Source of the DNA: Streptomyces microflavus
Lineage (GTDB): Bacteria > Actinomycetota > Actinomycetes > Streptomycetales > Streptomycetaceae
Length of the DNA: 64,000 nucleotides
Reading direction: 5' to 3'
Assembly: GCF_014650075.1 (NCBI RefSeq)
Contig: NZ_BMUG01000008.1
Coordinates: 434,001-498,000 of the forward strand
Positions 32,432-41,583 of the stretch are shown piece after piece; the first letter of the stretch is position 1, and every line of letters starts with the position of its first letter. The translations under genes and the position numbers were made by a program. The notes below the pieces were generated by a model. It ran no database searches, was not told the DNA's origin, and worked only from the letters and a program-made list of their open reading frames with translations.

Positions 32432-34693
32432 TCAGTGCGAGCAACAGTCGCAGGAGGGGGCGGATGCCGCGTCGGTGGAGCCTGTCACGGGTTCCCGGTG
32501 TGGTGCCGTCGGGGAGGACCCGTCCTTCTGGGCGGGGGCCGTGCGCGTGGCGGGTGTGCTCGTGGCCATGGGCAGCAGCGTGGGCCGGTCCGCGGGCGCG
32601 GTAAGGCTGGTGTCCGTGGGCTCCTTGCGTGAGGGAGCCGCGAGGAGCAGGGCCTTCCTGTCGTCGGCGCGTGCGGGTGCGCCGGCTGATATGTCGCAGC
32701 ATCCGTCGGCGCACCCGTCAGCGGTCGGCAGCAGCAATGGGGTGGCCGCCGCGGGGCGGGCCGGGGCGGGGTCGCGGACGGACTGGTGGTGGGGCAGGCG
32801 GGTCTTGCGTCCGGCGCGGATGCCGTTGGCGATGACGAGGACTTCGGCGAGTTCGTGGGTGGCGACCACGGCTGCCAGGCCCAGGACGCCGAGGCCGGCG
32901 AGGGGGACGAGGGTGATGAGTATGGCGCCGGAGAGGATGAGGTTCTGGGTGAAGACGGCGCGGGCGGCGCGGGTGTGGGCGATGGCGTCGGGCAGGCGGC
33001 GCAGGTCTTCGCCCATGAGGGCGATGTCGGCGGCTTCGATCGCGACGTCGCTGCCCATGGCGCCCATGGCGATGCCGGCATGGGCGGTGGCGAGGGCGGG
33101 GGCGTCGTTGATGCCGTCGCCGACCATGGCGACCGGGCCGCGTGCGGAGAGTTCGGTGACGATACGGGCCTTGTCCTCGGGGAGGAGTTCGGCGCGTACG
33201 TCGGTGATGCCCGCGTCGGCGGCGATGGCCTGGGCGGTGCGGGTGTTGTCGCCGGTGAGCATGACGACCTGAATGCCCTGCCGCTTGAGGCGGGCGACGG
33301 CTTCGGATGCTTCGGGGCGGATCTCGTCGCGTACGGCGACGGCGCCGAGGACGGCGTTGTCGTGTTCGACGACGACGACGGTGGCTCCCGCGCTCTGGAG
33401 ACGGGCCACCTCTGTGCCGAGGGCGCCGGGGTCGATGAAGCCGGGCTTGCCCAAGCGTGCCGGGGCGCCTTCGACGGCGCCGGTCAGACCGTTGCCGGGG
33501 ACGGCCTCGACGTCCTGAGCCCGCGGGAAGGGGAGCTCGTCGGCGGCGGTGAGGATCGCTGCCGCCAGGGGGTGTTCGCTCCGCGCTTCGAGAGCGGCGG
33601 CGATGCCCAAGACGCGGTCGCGTTCGATGCCGGGGGCGGTGACCACATCGACGACGGCGGGGTTGTTACGGGTGAGGGTGCCGGTCTTGTCGAGGGCGAC
33701 GACCCGTACGGCGCCGAGCGCCTCGACGGCGGCGCCGCCCTTGATGAGCACTCCGGCCTTGGAGGCTGCGCCGACGGCGGCGACCACGGCGATGGGGACG
33801 GACAGGGCGAAGGCGCACGGTGCGGCGGCGACCAGAACAACCAGGGCGCGTTCGATCCAGATGCCGGGGTCGCCGAACAGGCTGCCCACGGCGGCGATCA
33901 GCGCGGCCAGGATCAGGACGCCGGGGACCAGGGGGCGGGCGAAGCGGGCGGCCAGGCGCTGGCTGTTGCCCTTGCGTTCCTGGGCGTCCTGGACGATGTG
34001 GACCAGACGGGCCAGGGAGTTGTCCTCGGCGGTCGCGGTGACGGTTACTTCCAGGACACCGGCGCCGTTGATGGTTCCGGCGAAGACTTCGCTGCCTGGG
34101 CCGACTTCGCTGGGGACGGACTCCCCGGTCACGACGGAGGTGTCCAGGGCGCTGCGCCCGGCGCGCACGGTGCCGTCGGTGGCGATCTTCTCGCCGGGCC
34201 GGACCACCAGGATGTCGCCGACGACGAGTTCTGCGGGCTCCACCTGTTGCTCGGCGTTGCCGCGCAGGACGACGGCGTTGGGGGGTACGAGGTCGAGGAG
34301 GGCGCGCAGTCCGTGGCGGGTGCGGGCCAAGGCGTAGCCTTCGAGTCCCTCGGCGATGGAGAACAGGAAGGCCAGTGTCGCGGCTTCCCCGTACTCTCCC
34401 AGGGCGACGGCCCCGGCGGCGGCGATGGTCATCAGCAGTCCGACGCCGAGACCGCCGCGCAGCAGGGCCCGGACGGCGCCGGGGGCGAAGGTGGCCGCGC
34501 CGACGGCGAGTGCGGCGAGCATCAGGGGCGTCGAGAAGGCGCTGGGAGCCAGGAACGATGCGCCCAGCAGCACACCGGACGCGGCGGCGGCCTGCAGTTC
34601 GCGTACCTGCCAGACGCGGGAGGGCGGCTCCGGTGCCGCCGCACCCCAGAGGGTGGAGGTGGTGGGGCCGGTGCCGCAGCATTCATCAGCCAC
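32432..34693 (-). CDS. P1B-type heavy-metal exporting ATPase
   Basis: A 753-residue metal-transporting ATPase. Typical motifs are TGES (189-192, actuator), the phosphorylation loop DKTGTLT (Asp335), SEHPLA and GDGINDAPALA. The intramembrane metal motif is APC (291-293) instead of the common CPC or SPC. There is no N-terminal HMA domain; the N-terminus starts MADECCG, and the C-terminal ~120 residues are hydrophilic with two Cys clusters (DGCADGCCDI and CDCCSH) that may bind metal. A Cd/Pb/Zn export role is inferred from the coupled CmtR-like repressor, whose end it overlaps by 8 bp. Confidence 0.88.
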   Translation of the reverse strand: MADECCGTGPTTSTLWGAAAPEPPSRVWQVRELQAAAASGVLLGASFLAPSAFSTPLMLAALAVGAATFAPGAVRALLRGGLGVGLLMTIAAAGAVALGEYGEAATLAFLFSIAEGLEGYALARTRHGLRALLDLVPPNAVVLRGNAEQQVEPAELVVGDILVVRPGEKIATDGTVRAGRSALDTSVVTGESVPSEVGPGSEVFAGTINGAGVLEVTVTATAEDNSLARLVHIVQDAQERKGNSQRLAARFARPLVPGVLILAALIAAVGSLFGDPGIWIERALVVLVAAAPCAFALSVPIAVVAAVGAASKAGVLIKGGAAVEALGAVRVVALDKTGTLTRNNPAVVDVVTAPGIERDRVLGIAAALEARSEHPLAAAILTAADELPFPRAQDVEAVPGNGLTGAVEGAPARLGKPGFIDPGALGTEVARLQSAGATVVVVEHDNAVLGAVAVRDEIRPEASEAVARLKRQGIQVVMLTGDNTRTAQAIAADAGITDVRAELLPEDKARIVTELSARGPVAMVGDGINDAPALATAHAGIAMGAMGSDVAIEAADIALMGEDLRRLPDAIAHTRAARAVFTQNLILSGAILITLVPLAGLGVLGLAAVVATHELAEVLVIANGIRAGRKTRLPHHQSVRDPAPARPAAATPLLLPTADGCADGCCDISAGAPARADDRKALLLAAPSRKEPTDTSLTAPADRPTLLPMATSTPATRTAPAQKDGSSPTAPHREPVTGSTDAASAPSCDCCSH

Positions 34694-35099
34694 GGCTGGC
34701 CTCCGCGTTCTTTATGTGCCCGGGGGCGGTGCCGCCTGCGCAGCAGGCGCCGTCCGGGTCGCATGCCTGGTCGGGCTGTCCCTGGTGGTCGACGAGAAGG
34801 ACGAGTTCGGCCAGTTCGGCCAGGGCATGGGCGAGCTTGGGGTCCGCCAGTTCGTAGCGCACCCGGCGGCCGACGGGGACGGTCTTGACCAGTCCGCAGC
34901 CGCGCAGGCAGGACAGGTGGTTCGAGACGTTGCCGCGGGTCAGACCCAGGCGTTCGGCGAGGTCCGAGGGGTAGGCGGGGGCTTCGAGCAGGGCCAGCAG
35001 CAGCCTGCGCCGTGACTCGTCCGCCAGCGCTGTGCCCACCCGGGCGAGCGCGCCGGCGTCCACAGCCACGGCCGGGCTCCTGTCGTATCGCGTCTCCAT
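34686..35099 (-). CDS. ArsR-family metal sensor, CmtR-like
   Basis: A 137-residue winged-helix repressor. The DNA-binding part is DLAERLGLTRGNVSNHLSCL, directly followed by CLRGCGL (Cys pair as in CmtR) and LAHALAELAELVLLVD, with further Cys residues near the C-terminus (ACDPDGACC). CmtR uses this Cys pair plus a C-terminal Cys to sense Cd(II)/Pb(II). It very likely represses itself and the overlapping ATPase gene. Upstream, an AT-rich patch at ~35120-35145 has two ACTGAA direct repeats (TTCAGT on the coding strand), a possible operator. Confidence 0.87.
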   Translation of the reverse strand: METRYDRSPAVAVDAGALARVGTALADESRRRLLLALLEAPAYPSDLAERLGLTRGNVSNHLSCLRGCGLVKTVPVGRRVRYELADPKLAHALAELAELVLLVDHQGQPDQACDPDGACCAGGTAPGHIKNAEASRG

Positions 35100-35180
35100 G
35101 GATCGAGGTTACAGCCATCACTGAATTAAGCAAAGACTGAACCCTTGAGTGTCTGCTCTCTGCTCAGGCGTGCGCAGTCT

Positions 35181-36440
35181 TCAGCCGACGGCCTCGACGG
35201 CACGCCGGGGAGCGAGTCGTCCACTGCGGGCCAGTGCGGTGACCGATACCGCGCACGCGAAGCCTGTCGCGATGAGAGCCCCCCACGTCAGCCAGGCCAT
35301 CCGGTGGCTCTGCGCGAAGTCCCACAGGGCCCCGATGGCCAGGTTGCCCAGCGTGATGCCCAGACCGGAGACGGTGTTGTACAGGCCGTAGTGGGTGGCG
35401 ACCAGCCGGTTGTCGCACAGGGCGACCACGGTGTCCATCTCGAACGGATAGACGATCGCGCCGCCGACGGCGAGGAGTACCACCGCACCCACCAGCGCGA
35501 TGAGGACCATGGCGGGGAAATCCCTCGGGGTGAGTGCGAGCGGGACGAAGGCCAGGCCCATGCAGGACAGGCCCACGGTCAGGGACTGGTGCGGGCTCCA
35601 CCGGGCCTTCGCCCAGGCCGTCAGCCGCAGTTGCCCGGCGACCGCCACCGCGGCGGAGACGACGAACAGACCGCTGGTGACCTTCGTGGCGTGCGCCCCC
35701 AGGGCGTCTCCCGCCGCCAGCGGGAGGGCGAGATAGACCTGGAAGGTCAGTACGTAGGAGCCGATCATCGCGCCGGAGAACAGCAGGAACGGCCGGTTCG
35801 CGAGGACAGATCGCCATTGCGCGAGGACGCTCTCGGCCGGGCCGGAGGTGCCGTCGGCGCTCGTGCCGCGCCGGTCGGGAAGAGCGCGCCACTGCAGAGC
35901 CGTGAGTAGGGCGAAGATGGCGGCGGCGACCGCGCACACGGCCTGGAAGTCGGCAGCGAGCAGGGCGAGACCGACAAGGGGGCCCAGGAACATGCCCGCC
36001 TGGTAGTAGACATTGAAGGTAGCGAAGGCGTCGACCCTGCGCTCACCCGCCTCGGCGGCCAGGTAGGCGCGGACGGCGGGGTTGAACAGCGCGCCGGCGA
36101 ACCCGGTGGCGGCGGAGGCGGCGATCAGCGCGGGCAGGCTGTCCACCCAGCCGAGCAGGCCGAACCCGGCGGTGCGCAGCAGGCAGCCGGCCATGATGGG
36201 CGCCTTGTAGCCGAACCGGTCGGCGATGGTCCCGCCGACGAGGAACATCCCCTGCTGGGAGAAGTTGCGCACCCCCAGGACCAGTCCGACGGCCCAGGCG
36301 GCCAGCCCGAGCGGGCCGGCGAGGTGCGCGGCGAGGTAGGGCATGAGCATGTAGAAGGCGAGGTTGATGGCGAACTGGTTGGCCATCAGCAGCCGGGTCG
36401 GGGCGGAGAAGGAGCGCGTCTGCTCCCACACGGCCTTCAT
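35181..36440 (-). CDS. MFS transporter
   Basis: A 419-residue major facilitator protein with 11-12 TM helices. The start region reads TRLLMANQFAINLAFYMLMP, there is a loop RNFSQQGMFLVGGTIADRFG between helices 2 and 3 (motif A type), and a central hydrophilic loop of ~25 residues (RRGTSADGTSGPAES). It is probably a proton-driven exporter. The ATG at 36440 overlaps the end of the PLP-enzyme gene by 4 bp, so the transporter may move the product or a derivative of that enzyme. The substrate is unknown. Confidence 0.85.
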   Translation of the reverse strand: MKAVWEQTRSFSAPTRLLMANQFAINLAFYMLMPYLAAHLAGPLGLAAWAVGLVLGVRNFSQQGMFLVGGTIADRFGYKAPIMAGCLLRTAGFGLLGWVDSLPALIAASAATGFAGALFNPAVRAYLAAEAGERRVDAFATFNVYYQAGMFLGPLVGLALLAADFQAVCAVAAAIFALLTALQWRALPDRRGTSADGTSGPAESVLAQWRSVLANRPFLLFSGAMIGSYVLTFQVYLALPLAAGDALGAHATKVTSGLFVVSAAVAVAGQLRLTAWAKARWSPHQSLTVGLSCMGLAFVPLALTPRDFPAMVLIALVGAVVLLAVGGAIVYPFEMDTVVALCDNRLVATHYGLYNTVSGLGITLGNLAIGALWDFAQSHRMAWLTWGALIATGFACAVSVTALARSGRLAPRRAVEAVG

Positions 36441-37573
36441 CGGGCGGCCTCGGCGAGGAGCAGCGCGTCGAGCGCGAGGGGGTCGGTGACGTGGGTACAG
36501 CGGGTCCACCGGGAGACGACCCGGTCGCCGGAGTGGGCGATCTCGTCGGGCTCGTCGGCGGGCAGGTGGCCCAGCAGGTTGTGCTCCCGGCAGTAGGCGT
36601 CGTCGAAGACGGTTCCGATGTAGCGCTGCGGGCCGTCGGGGAACACGGTCAGGATCCGGTTCTCGGCCGGCAGGGTTTGGGCCAGCCAGCGGGAGACGAG
36701 GGCGACTGCGCCGACGCTCCAGCCGCCGGTGGCGTAGTGGTCGCGGGCCAGGCGCCGCGCCGCCCAGACCGCTTCGGGGGCTGCTACCCAGTGGACCTCG
36801 TCGAAGAGGTCGTAGGCGACGTTGCGGGGGTGGATGCTGCTGCCCAGGCCGCGCATCAGGCGCGTGGCGGCGGGCTGTCCGAAGATCGTCGATCCGGTGG
36901 TGTCCACGCCCACCACCCGCAGGTGCGGGAAGTAGCCGCGCAGGACGGAGGCGATGCCGGCTGAGTGCCCGCCGGTGCCGACGGAGACTACCAGGGTGTC
37001 GATCCGGCCGAGCTGGGCGACGAGTTCATGGGCGAGGGGGGCGTAGGCGGCGACGTTGTCGGGGTTGTTGTACTGGTCGGGGCACCAGGCGTCGGGCTGT
37101 GCGGCGAGGAGCGCTTCGACGCGTCGGCGGCGGGCCTCCTGCCAGCCGCCGACCGGGTGCGGCGTCTCAACGAGTTCCACTTCGGCGCCGAAAGCCGTGA
37201 GCAGGCCCGTCATGAGGGGCTCCATCCCGGGGTCCGTGACGACGGTGACCGGGTGCCCGTACACGGCTCCGGCGAGGGCCAGTCCCAGGCCCAGGGTGCC
37301 GGAGGTGGACTCGATGATCCGTGCTCCGGGCAGCAGTTCCTTCCGCTGCCGGGCGGCCAGCACCATGTGCAGGGCGGTGCGGTCCTTGATGCCCCCGGGG
37401 TTGTGGCCCTCCAGTTTGGCCCAGAAACCGCGGCCGGGTGCAGTGAAGGGGTCCCCGATCCACAGGACGGGGGTGTCGCCGACCAGCCCGGCCGGGGTGT
37501 GCAGTGGGCGCTTGGCGCCGGCCAGGAGTCCGGCGGGCGAGGCGGAAGTGAACGTGCGGGTGCTCTGGTTCAT
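36437..37573 (-). CDS. PLP-dependent cysteine-synthase-family enzyme
   Basis: A 378-residue fold-type II PLP enzyme. The PLP lysine lies in EGHNPGGIKDRTAL (about residue 60), with the STSGTLGLGLA substrate loop and VSVGTGGHSAGIAS phosphate-binding loop. Close relatives are O-acetylserine sulfhydrylases, cystathionine beta-synthase-like enzymes and SbnA-type amino-acid synthases. Coupled to the MFS gene and near a Cd/Pb ATPase, it may supply cysteine or a special amino acid that is exported or used for metal binding. It starts at ATG 37573 with AGGAG upstream. Confidence 0.82.
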   Translation of the reverse strand: MNQSTRTFTSASPAGLLAGAKRPLHTPAGLVGDTPVLWIGDPFTAPGRGFWAKLEGHNPGGIKDRTALHMVLAARQRKELLPGARIIESTSGTLGLGLALAGAVYGHPVTVVTDPGMEPLMTGLLTAFGAEVELVETPHPVGGWQEARRRRVEALLAAQPDAWCPDQYNNPDNVAAYAPLAHELVAQLGRIDTLVVSVGTGGHSAGIASVLRGYFPHLRVVGVDTTGSTIFGQPAATRLMRGLGSSIHPRNVAYDLFDEVHWVAAPEAVWAARRLARDHYATGGWSVGAVALVSRWLAQTLPAENRILTVFPDGPQRYIGTVFDDAYCREHNLLGHLPADEPDEIAHSGDRVVSRWTRCTHVTDPLALDALLLAEAAR

Positions 37574-37692
37574 GGCGTGCTTCTCCTGCGGCCGACACCA
37601 GGGGGCGTTCGGCCGCTGTACAGGAAGGTCAGGACGGGTGGTCGTGGCGCCGAGGCGGGCGACAGCCCACATCACGACGGCTCACAGTCCGG

Positions 37693-38130
37693 TCACGTCC
37701 GCCATACACCCAGGCAGGCACGCTTCTGCTGGGCGGGCAGCGCTGCAGAGCAGGAAGGTGGTGGTGGCCGCTGCCACGCGCAGTCGGCGCTCATGCCGGA
37801 GGGCATACCGGGCAGTTCGTCGCACATGGCCGTGTCGGCCTGATGCGTTCCGCGCGGCGCCTGAACGCTCGGCTCGTCCCCGCCCACACACTGACGGTCC
37901 CCGCCCCCGCTGGGCTGCGGCACTTGTCCGGCGGGATACGTCAGCGGTGGCGCAGGCTGGTCGCAGGACGGGGTGGAGACTGCGGCGATACTGTCGGCCC
38001 GCTCCCCGCCGGTGAGGACGGGGCCGTGGGCGCAGGCCAGCAGGTGGACCAGGACGGCGAGCAGCACAGCGAGCACCGCCTCGGACCACATGCCGAGGCA
38101 GCTGACGCGGCGTCCAGCCCCTATCCCCAT
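37693..38130 (-). CDS. Small membrane-anchored Cys/His-containing protein
   Basis: A 145-residue protein with one hydrophobic helix (residues ~15-35, AVLAVLLAVLVHLLACAHG) and an exported domain with several Cys, His and Met residues (STPSCDQ, RQCVGG, MCDELPGMPSGM, ADCAWQR). The layout resembles DUF6153-type proteins of copper islands, such as the one at 38911, so it may bind metal outside the cell. It is not firmly assigned, and the start is uncertain. Confidence 0.5.
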   Translation of the reverse strand: MGIGAGRRVSCLGMWSEAVLAVLLAVLVHLLACAHGPVLTGGERADSIAAVSTPSCDQPAPPLTYPAGQVPQPSGGGDRQCVGGDEPSVQAPRGTHQADTAMCDELPGMPSGMSADCAWQRPPPPSCSAALPAQQKRACLGVWRT

Positions 38131-38910
38131 GAGCACGGAATGTAGTCGATCAGCCACATAAAGTGCGTGTAGGGAATGGGGGACACCTCGCCTATCCAGC
38201 CACCGAGAACACCCAGGGGCCCTCTCCCCAGAGTTGCGTGGCGAGAACATATCCACGGCAGCTTCCCCCGATCGAGTGAAGCAGGGGAGATGCCGCCCTT
38301 GTAATGTGCCTCGTCCCCCAGCGGGTTTTCATACGGCGGAGTAGCCCGAGGAGTTCGCGATGCGGTGGATACCACGACCTTCACCTTCGGCCCGCGCAGC
38401 TGGCGTAGCTCGGGGCGGATGACTGACGTCAACGCAGCGGCGCCGCACAGGAGCGGATGTGCGCGGTCACACCCGTGATGCGGGCAGTCCATGAGGTAGA
38501 CCAACACCACCAGGACCGCGACGGGCCGCAGTCCCGCGAGGCTCCGGGCTACGCGATCACCACGCCCGCGAACATGTTGGTCACCGGGATCGCGGCAGCG
38601 GTGACGACCAGCACCACGGCTTTTCGCGGTGGTCGCGCCACCTGTGCACCAGTTCCTTGACCCGGCAGGATCGGTCTGCTGCTGGCGGTGGCGAAGACGG
38701 CGTGGGACACCTCGCACATCCACATCGAGGTCAACGACCAGAACGAAGGTCAGATCCGCGCCCGGATTACCGGCAACGCGACCTCCTGCGGCTGCCCCGC
38801 ATTCTCGGCCATGGGGACCATCGGTCATCGTCGCGTGGCGTCACGCGGTTTCGGTGGGATCTCGGGTAGCCGGGGAGGCCGGGCCGCGGGACGGGTCGTA
38901 CGATGACCGC
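38131..38910. other. 780-bp gap with no supported gene
   Basis: Open frames here are fragmentary. A plus-strand piece at 38688-38906 reads AWDTSHIHIEVNDQNEGQIR, protein-like but with no recognisable start or family; a minus-strand piece reads VLVVTAAAIPVTNMFAGVV. They look like remnants of decayed genes at the edge of the copper island. Confidence 0.4.
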
Positions 38911-39318
38911 ATGACCAGCACGATGCAGCCGAGCCGTCGCCCTGCCGGGCGTGGCTTCGTGCTGCTGGTGCTCGCGGTGCTGGCCGGTGTGCTGGCGATG
39001 CACGGCCTGGGGCCCGGACCGGCGTCCGTGAAACCGCCGGCAGCGGTCAGTGGTCATGCGGTGGCGATGGCTTACGAAGAGGCCGGCCGACAGGTGGCCG
39101 GTGACTGCATGCGGTCCGACGGCGGAATGAGCCACGCGGACCACGCGGATGCCACCTGTGCGGCGGCCGGCGTTAGCGCCGCGTACGCGGCTCCCGCCCT
39201 GGCCGAAGCTCTCGGTGCCGGGCCGGTGCCCATGGCGTTGTCCGGCAGTGCCGCTGGCAGCCCGGAGAGCGGGCGTGCGCCGCCCGATCTCGCCGAGCTG
39301 CAACTCCTGCGGATATAG
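38911..39318 (+). CDS. DUF6153-family copper-island protein
   Basis: A 135-residue protein: N-terminal TM helix at ~14-33 (GFVLLVLAVLAGVLAMHGLG), then an extracytoplasmic part with SHADHADATC and other His/Cys residues, and an Ala/Gly/Pro-rich tail. DUF6153 proteins are small Streptomyces envelope proteins that often precede DUF305 genes in copper regions. Metal binding is suggested by the His/Cys content and context only. It lies 123 bp upstream of the DUF305 lipoprotein gene in the same direction. Confidence 0.7.
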   Translation: MTSTMQPSRRPAGRGFVLLVLAVLAGVLAMHGLGPGPASVKPPAAVSGHAVAMAYEEAGRQVAGDCMRSDGGMSHADHADATCAAAGVSAAYAAPALAEALGAGPVPMALSGSAAGSPESGRAPPDLAELQLLRI

Positions 39319-39441
39319 GACCGCCCGCACGGCACCTCCTCGCCCCGGCTTCGCCGACGGGGATGCCGTTGCTCCGGCATGTCTTCGTTTTCCGTATCGG
39401 CGTCTGCCCGCCCGGGCGGCGCATCAGGGAGTCGCACCACC

Positions 39442-40053
39442 ATGAACAAGAACCTCATCCGCCGGAGCGCCCTCGTCGCTGTCGCGGGCGCCGCCTCGCT
39501 CGTGCTCGCCGCGTGCGGGTCGAGCGACGAAACGTCCACCGGCTCGTCGCCCTCGGGGGCCTCGTCCGCTTCGGCGTCGCAGAGCGGGCACAGCGCGGCC
39601 GATGTCGCATTCGCCAAGGGGATGATCCCCCACCACCGTCAGGCCGTGAAGATGGCCGATCTCGCGCCCAGCAGGGCCGGGTCCGCCGAGGTCAAGAAGC
39701 TCGCCGATGAGATCAAGAAGGCCCAGGACCCGGAGATCAAGACCCTCTCGGGCTGGCTGACTACCTGGGGCGAGCAGGTCCCCGCCGAGGGCGCCATGGA
39801 CCATTCCGTGCACGGCGCCGGCAGCGGAATGATGACGCCCGAGGAGATGGACAAGCTGAAGGCGTCCTCCGGGAAGGCGTTCGACACCGCCTTCATGAAG
39901 ATGATGATCAAGCACCACGAGGGGGCCGTGGCCATGGCGAAGACGGAGAAGGCCGACGGCTCCTTCCCCGAGGCCAAGACGATGGCGGACGCCATCATCA
40001 CCTCGCAGACCGCCGAGATCGCCAGGATGAACGACCTGCTCGGCAAGAACTGA
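39442..40053 (+). CDS. DUF305 lipoprotein, probable copper handling
   Basis: A 203-residue lipoprotein: the signal ends in the lipobox LAAC (Cys at about residue 25). The DUF305 domain has the paired motifs FAKGMIPHHRQAVKMA (about residue 56) and FMKMMIKHHEGAVAMA (about residue 152), a tandem four-helix arrangement rich in Met and His. DUF305 proteins occur with copper tolerance genes and are thought to bind copper at the cell surface. A Ser-rich linker separates it from the membrane anchor. Confidence 0.88.
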   Translation: MNKNLIRRSALVAVAGAASLVLAACGSSDETSTGSSPSGASSASASQSGHSAADVAFAKGMIPHHRQAVKMADLAPSRAGSAEVKKLADEIKKAQDPEIKTLSGWLTTWGEQVPAEGAMDHSVHGAGSGMMTPEEMDKLKASSGKAFDTAFMKMMIKHHEGAVAMAKTEKADGSFPEAKTMADAIITSQTAEIARMNDLLGKN

Positions 40054-40129
40054 CCTGATCCTGCGCCAGGGGGTGCCGGGCCTCAGTGGCCCGGCACCCC
40101 AGCCTTTCGCTGTGCTCAGACCTCACGAA

Positions 40130-40146
40130 ATACCCCTGGGGGGTAT
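40130..40146. promoter_or_regulatory. CsoR-type copper operator
   Basis: ATACCCCTGGGGGGTAT is a near-perfect pseudo-palindrome with the TACCCC...GGGGTA core recognised by CsoR-family repressors, which release DNA when they bind Cu(I). It is 62 bp upstream of the DUF4396 ATG. No CsoR gene is in the window, so the repressor would be encoded elsewhere, such as the chromosome. Confidence 0.8.
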
Positions 40147-40207
40147 ATCGTTCATGGTGTGGGTTCGCGGCAGCGGGCCGCACTGGACGGGATTGGAGAT
40201 CACGATC

Positions 40208-40729
40208 ATGGACCACAGCGCACACGACACAGCTGCCGCTCACGACCACGCCGCGCACCAGACGCACGCGGGTCACGCCGGGCATCAGGGGGGCGGAGTT
40301 ACCTGGGGGGCCGCCGCGAAGGCGACGCTGCACTGCCTGACCGGATGTGCCATCGGCGAAATTCTCGGCATGGTCATCGGTACCGCCCTGGTGTGGGGCA
40401 ACGTCCAGACGATGGTCCTGGCGGTCACGCTGGCGTTCGTCTTCGGCTACTCCTTCACCCTGTTCGCGGTCCGAAAGGCCGGCCTGGACTGGAAGAGCGC
40501 CATCAAGGTCGCGCTGGCCGCCGACACCGTCTCGATCGCGGTGATGGAGCTCGTCGACAACGGCATCATCGCCCTGACGCCGGGGGCGATGGACGCCCAC
40601 CTGTCGGACGCGCTGTTCTGGACGGCACTGCTGGGCGGCTTCGCTGTCGCCTTCGTGATCACGACGCCGGTGAACAAGTGGATGATCGGCCGGGGCAAGG
40701 GCCACGCCGTGGTCCACGCCTACCACTGA
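40208..40729 (+). CDS. DUF4396 membrane protein under CsoR control
   Basis: A 173-residue membrane protein with a His-rich head (MDHSAHDTAAAHDHAAHQTH) and four TM helices, the first containing TLHCLTGCAIGEILGM (Cys pair in the membrane, as in the DUF4396 family). The His-rich head, Cys pair and CsoR-type operator together indicate a copper transport or handling role, although none has been proven for the family. The ATG at 40208 is favoured by GGAG upstream and by the His-rich start. Confidence 0.8.
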   Translation: MDHSAHDTAAAHDHAAHQTHAGHAGHQGGGVTWGAAAKATLHCLTGCAIGEILGMVIGTALVWGNVQTMVLAVTLAFVFGYSFTLFAVRKAGLDWKSAIKVALAADTVSIAVMELVDNGIIALTPGAMDAHLSDALFWTALLGGFAVAFVITTPVNKWMIGRGKGHAVVHAYH

Positions 40730-40872
40730 CCCCGGCCGTACGGCACCGCGCCCGGTCGCACCTCGCGATGCGGCCGGGCGCCTTCGCGCGCCGAGGCGTT
40801 AACTGGAGGTACCGGGGGCTTGACGGCGGCGGCCGGATCCGCCGGCCCCGCGGGGATATGGAGGGACCGACG

Positions 40873-41283
40873 ATGTCCAGCACCGTCAAGGACATGCTCG
40901 CCACCTACCCGGCAGACCTCGGCGACATCGACCAGGCCAAGCTCACCGCCTGCATCGAGCAGTGCATCGCCTGCGCCCAAGCGTGTACGGCATGCGCGGA
41001 CGCCTGCCTGTCGGAGGGGAAGGTCGGTGACCTGGCCAAGTGCATCCGCACCGACATGGACTGCGCCGACATCTGCACCGCCACCGCCGCGGTCCTCTCC
41101 CGCCACACGGGCTACGACGCCAACATCACCACTGCGGTCCTTAAGGCGTGCGCCATGGTCTGCAAGGCGTGCGCCGACGAATGCGGACGGCACGCGGACA
41201 TGCACGAGCACTGCCGCCTGTGCGCCGAAGCCTGCCGTTCCTGTGAAACGGCGTGCACCGCACTCCTCGGCGCCCTCGGCTGA
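40873..41283 (+). CDS. Cys-rich four-helix copper-storage protein (Csp-like)
   Basis: A 136-residue cytosolic-type four-helix bundle protein. Cys residues recur every three or four positions along the helices (CIEQCIACAQACTACADAC; CADICTA; CAMVCKACADECG; CRLCAEACRSCETAC). In Csp1/Csp3 proteins these line the core and bind many Cu(I) ions. There is no signal peptide, so it resembles the cytosolic Csp3 class. It lies 143 bp after the DUF4396 gene and is probably in the same copper regulon. The ATG at 40873 has GGAGGG at the best distance. Confidence 0.9.
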   Translation: MSSTVKDMLATYPADLGDIDQAKLTACIEQCIACAQACTACADACLSEGKVGDLAKCIRTDMDCADICTATAAVLSRHTGYDANITTAVLKACAMVCKACADECGRHADMHEHCRLCAEACRSCETACTALLGALG

Positions 41284-41583
41284 CGGGGCGGTGGGAGAAC
41301 CTGTCTGCGAGGAGGCGGGGCCCGCAGCGGGTCACCTCAGCGGCTGAACACCGACAGCGCGGTCGCGCTCATCTTCCGGCCGCCATGACCCGCCTGGTCG
41401 CCGTCCCCCTCGGCGGCCTGCGCCCGGTTCGCTACTGGACCGATCAGCACACCGCCTTCCGCACCGTGCGGTCGGGTCATCTGGGCACAACAGCGGGGAA
41501 CGGGACCTTGCGGAGGTGGCCTCGATGCCGCTCCCGCAGGGGTTGTCCGTTCATGCTGTCCGGTTCCCGGTGGGGCCCGGAGT
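41284..41583. other. Convergent gap, nothing recognised
   Basis: Between the convergent Csp-like and YcnI-like genes. I see no gene, and no clear rho-independent terminator with a T-run. Confidence 0.4.

Noticed and set aside
32786..34888. Plus-strand open frame rich in Gly and Asp opposite the P-type ATPase
   Set aside because: Mirror of a high-GC gene with all P-type ATPase motifs on the other strand.
38121..38828. Minus-strand open frame of ~235 codons in the copper island
   Set aside because: No start site support, mixed composition, no family; treated as part of a decayed gap.
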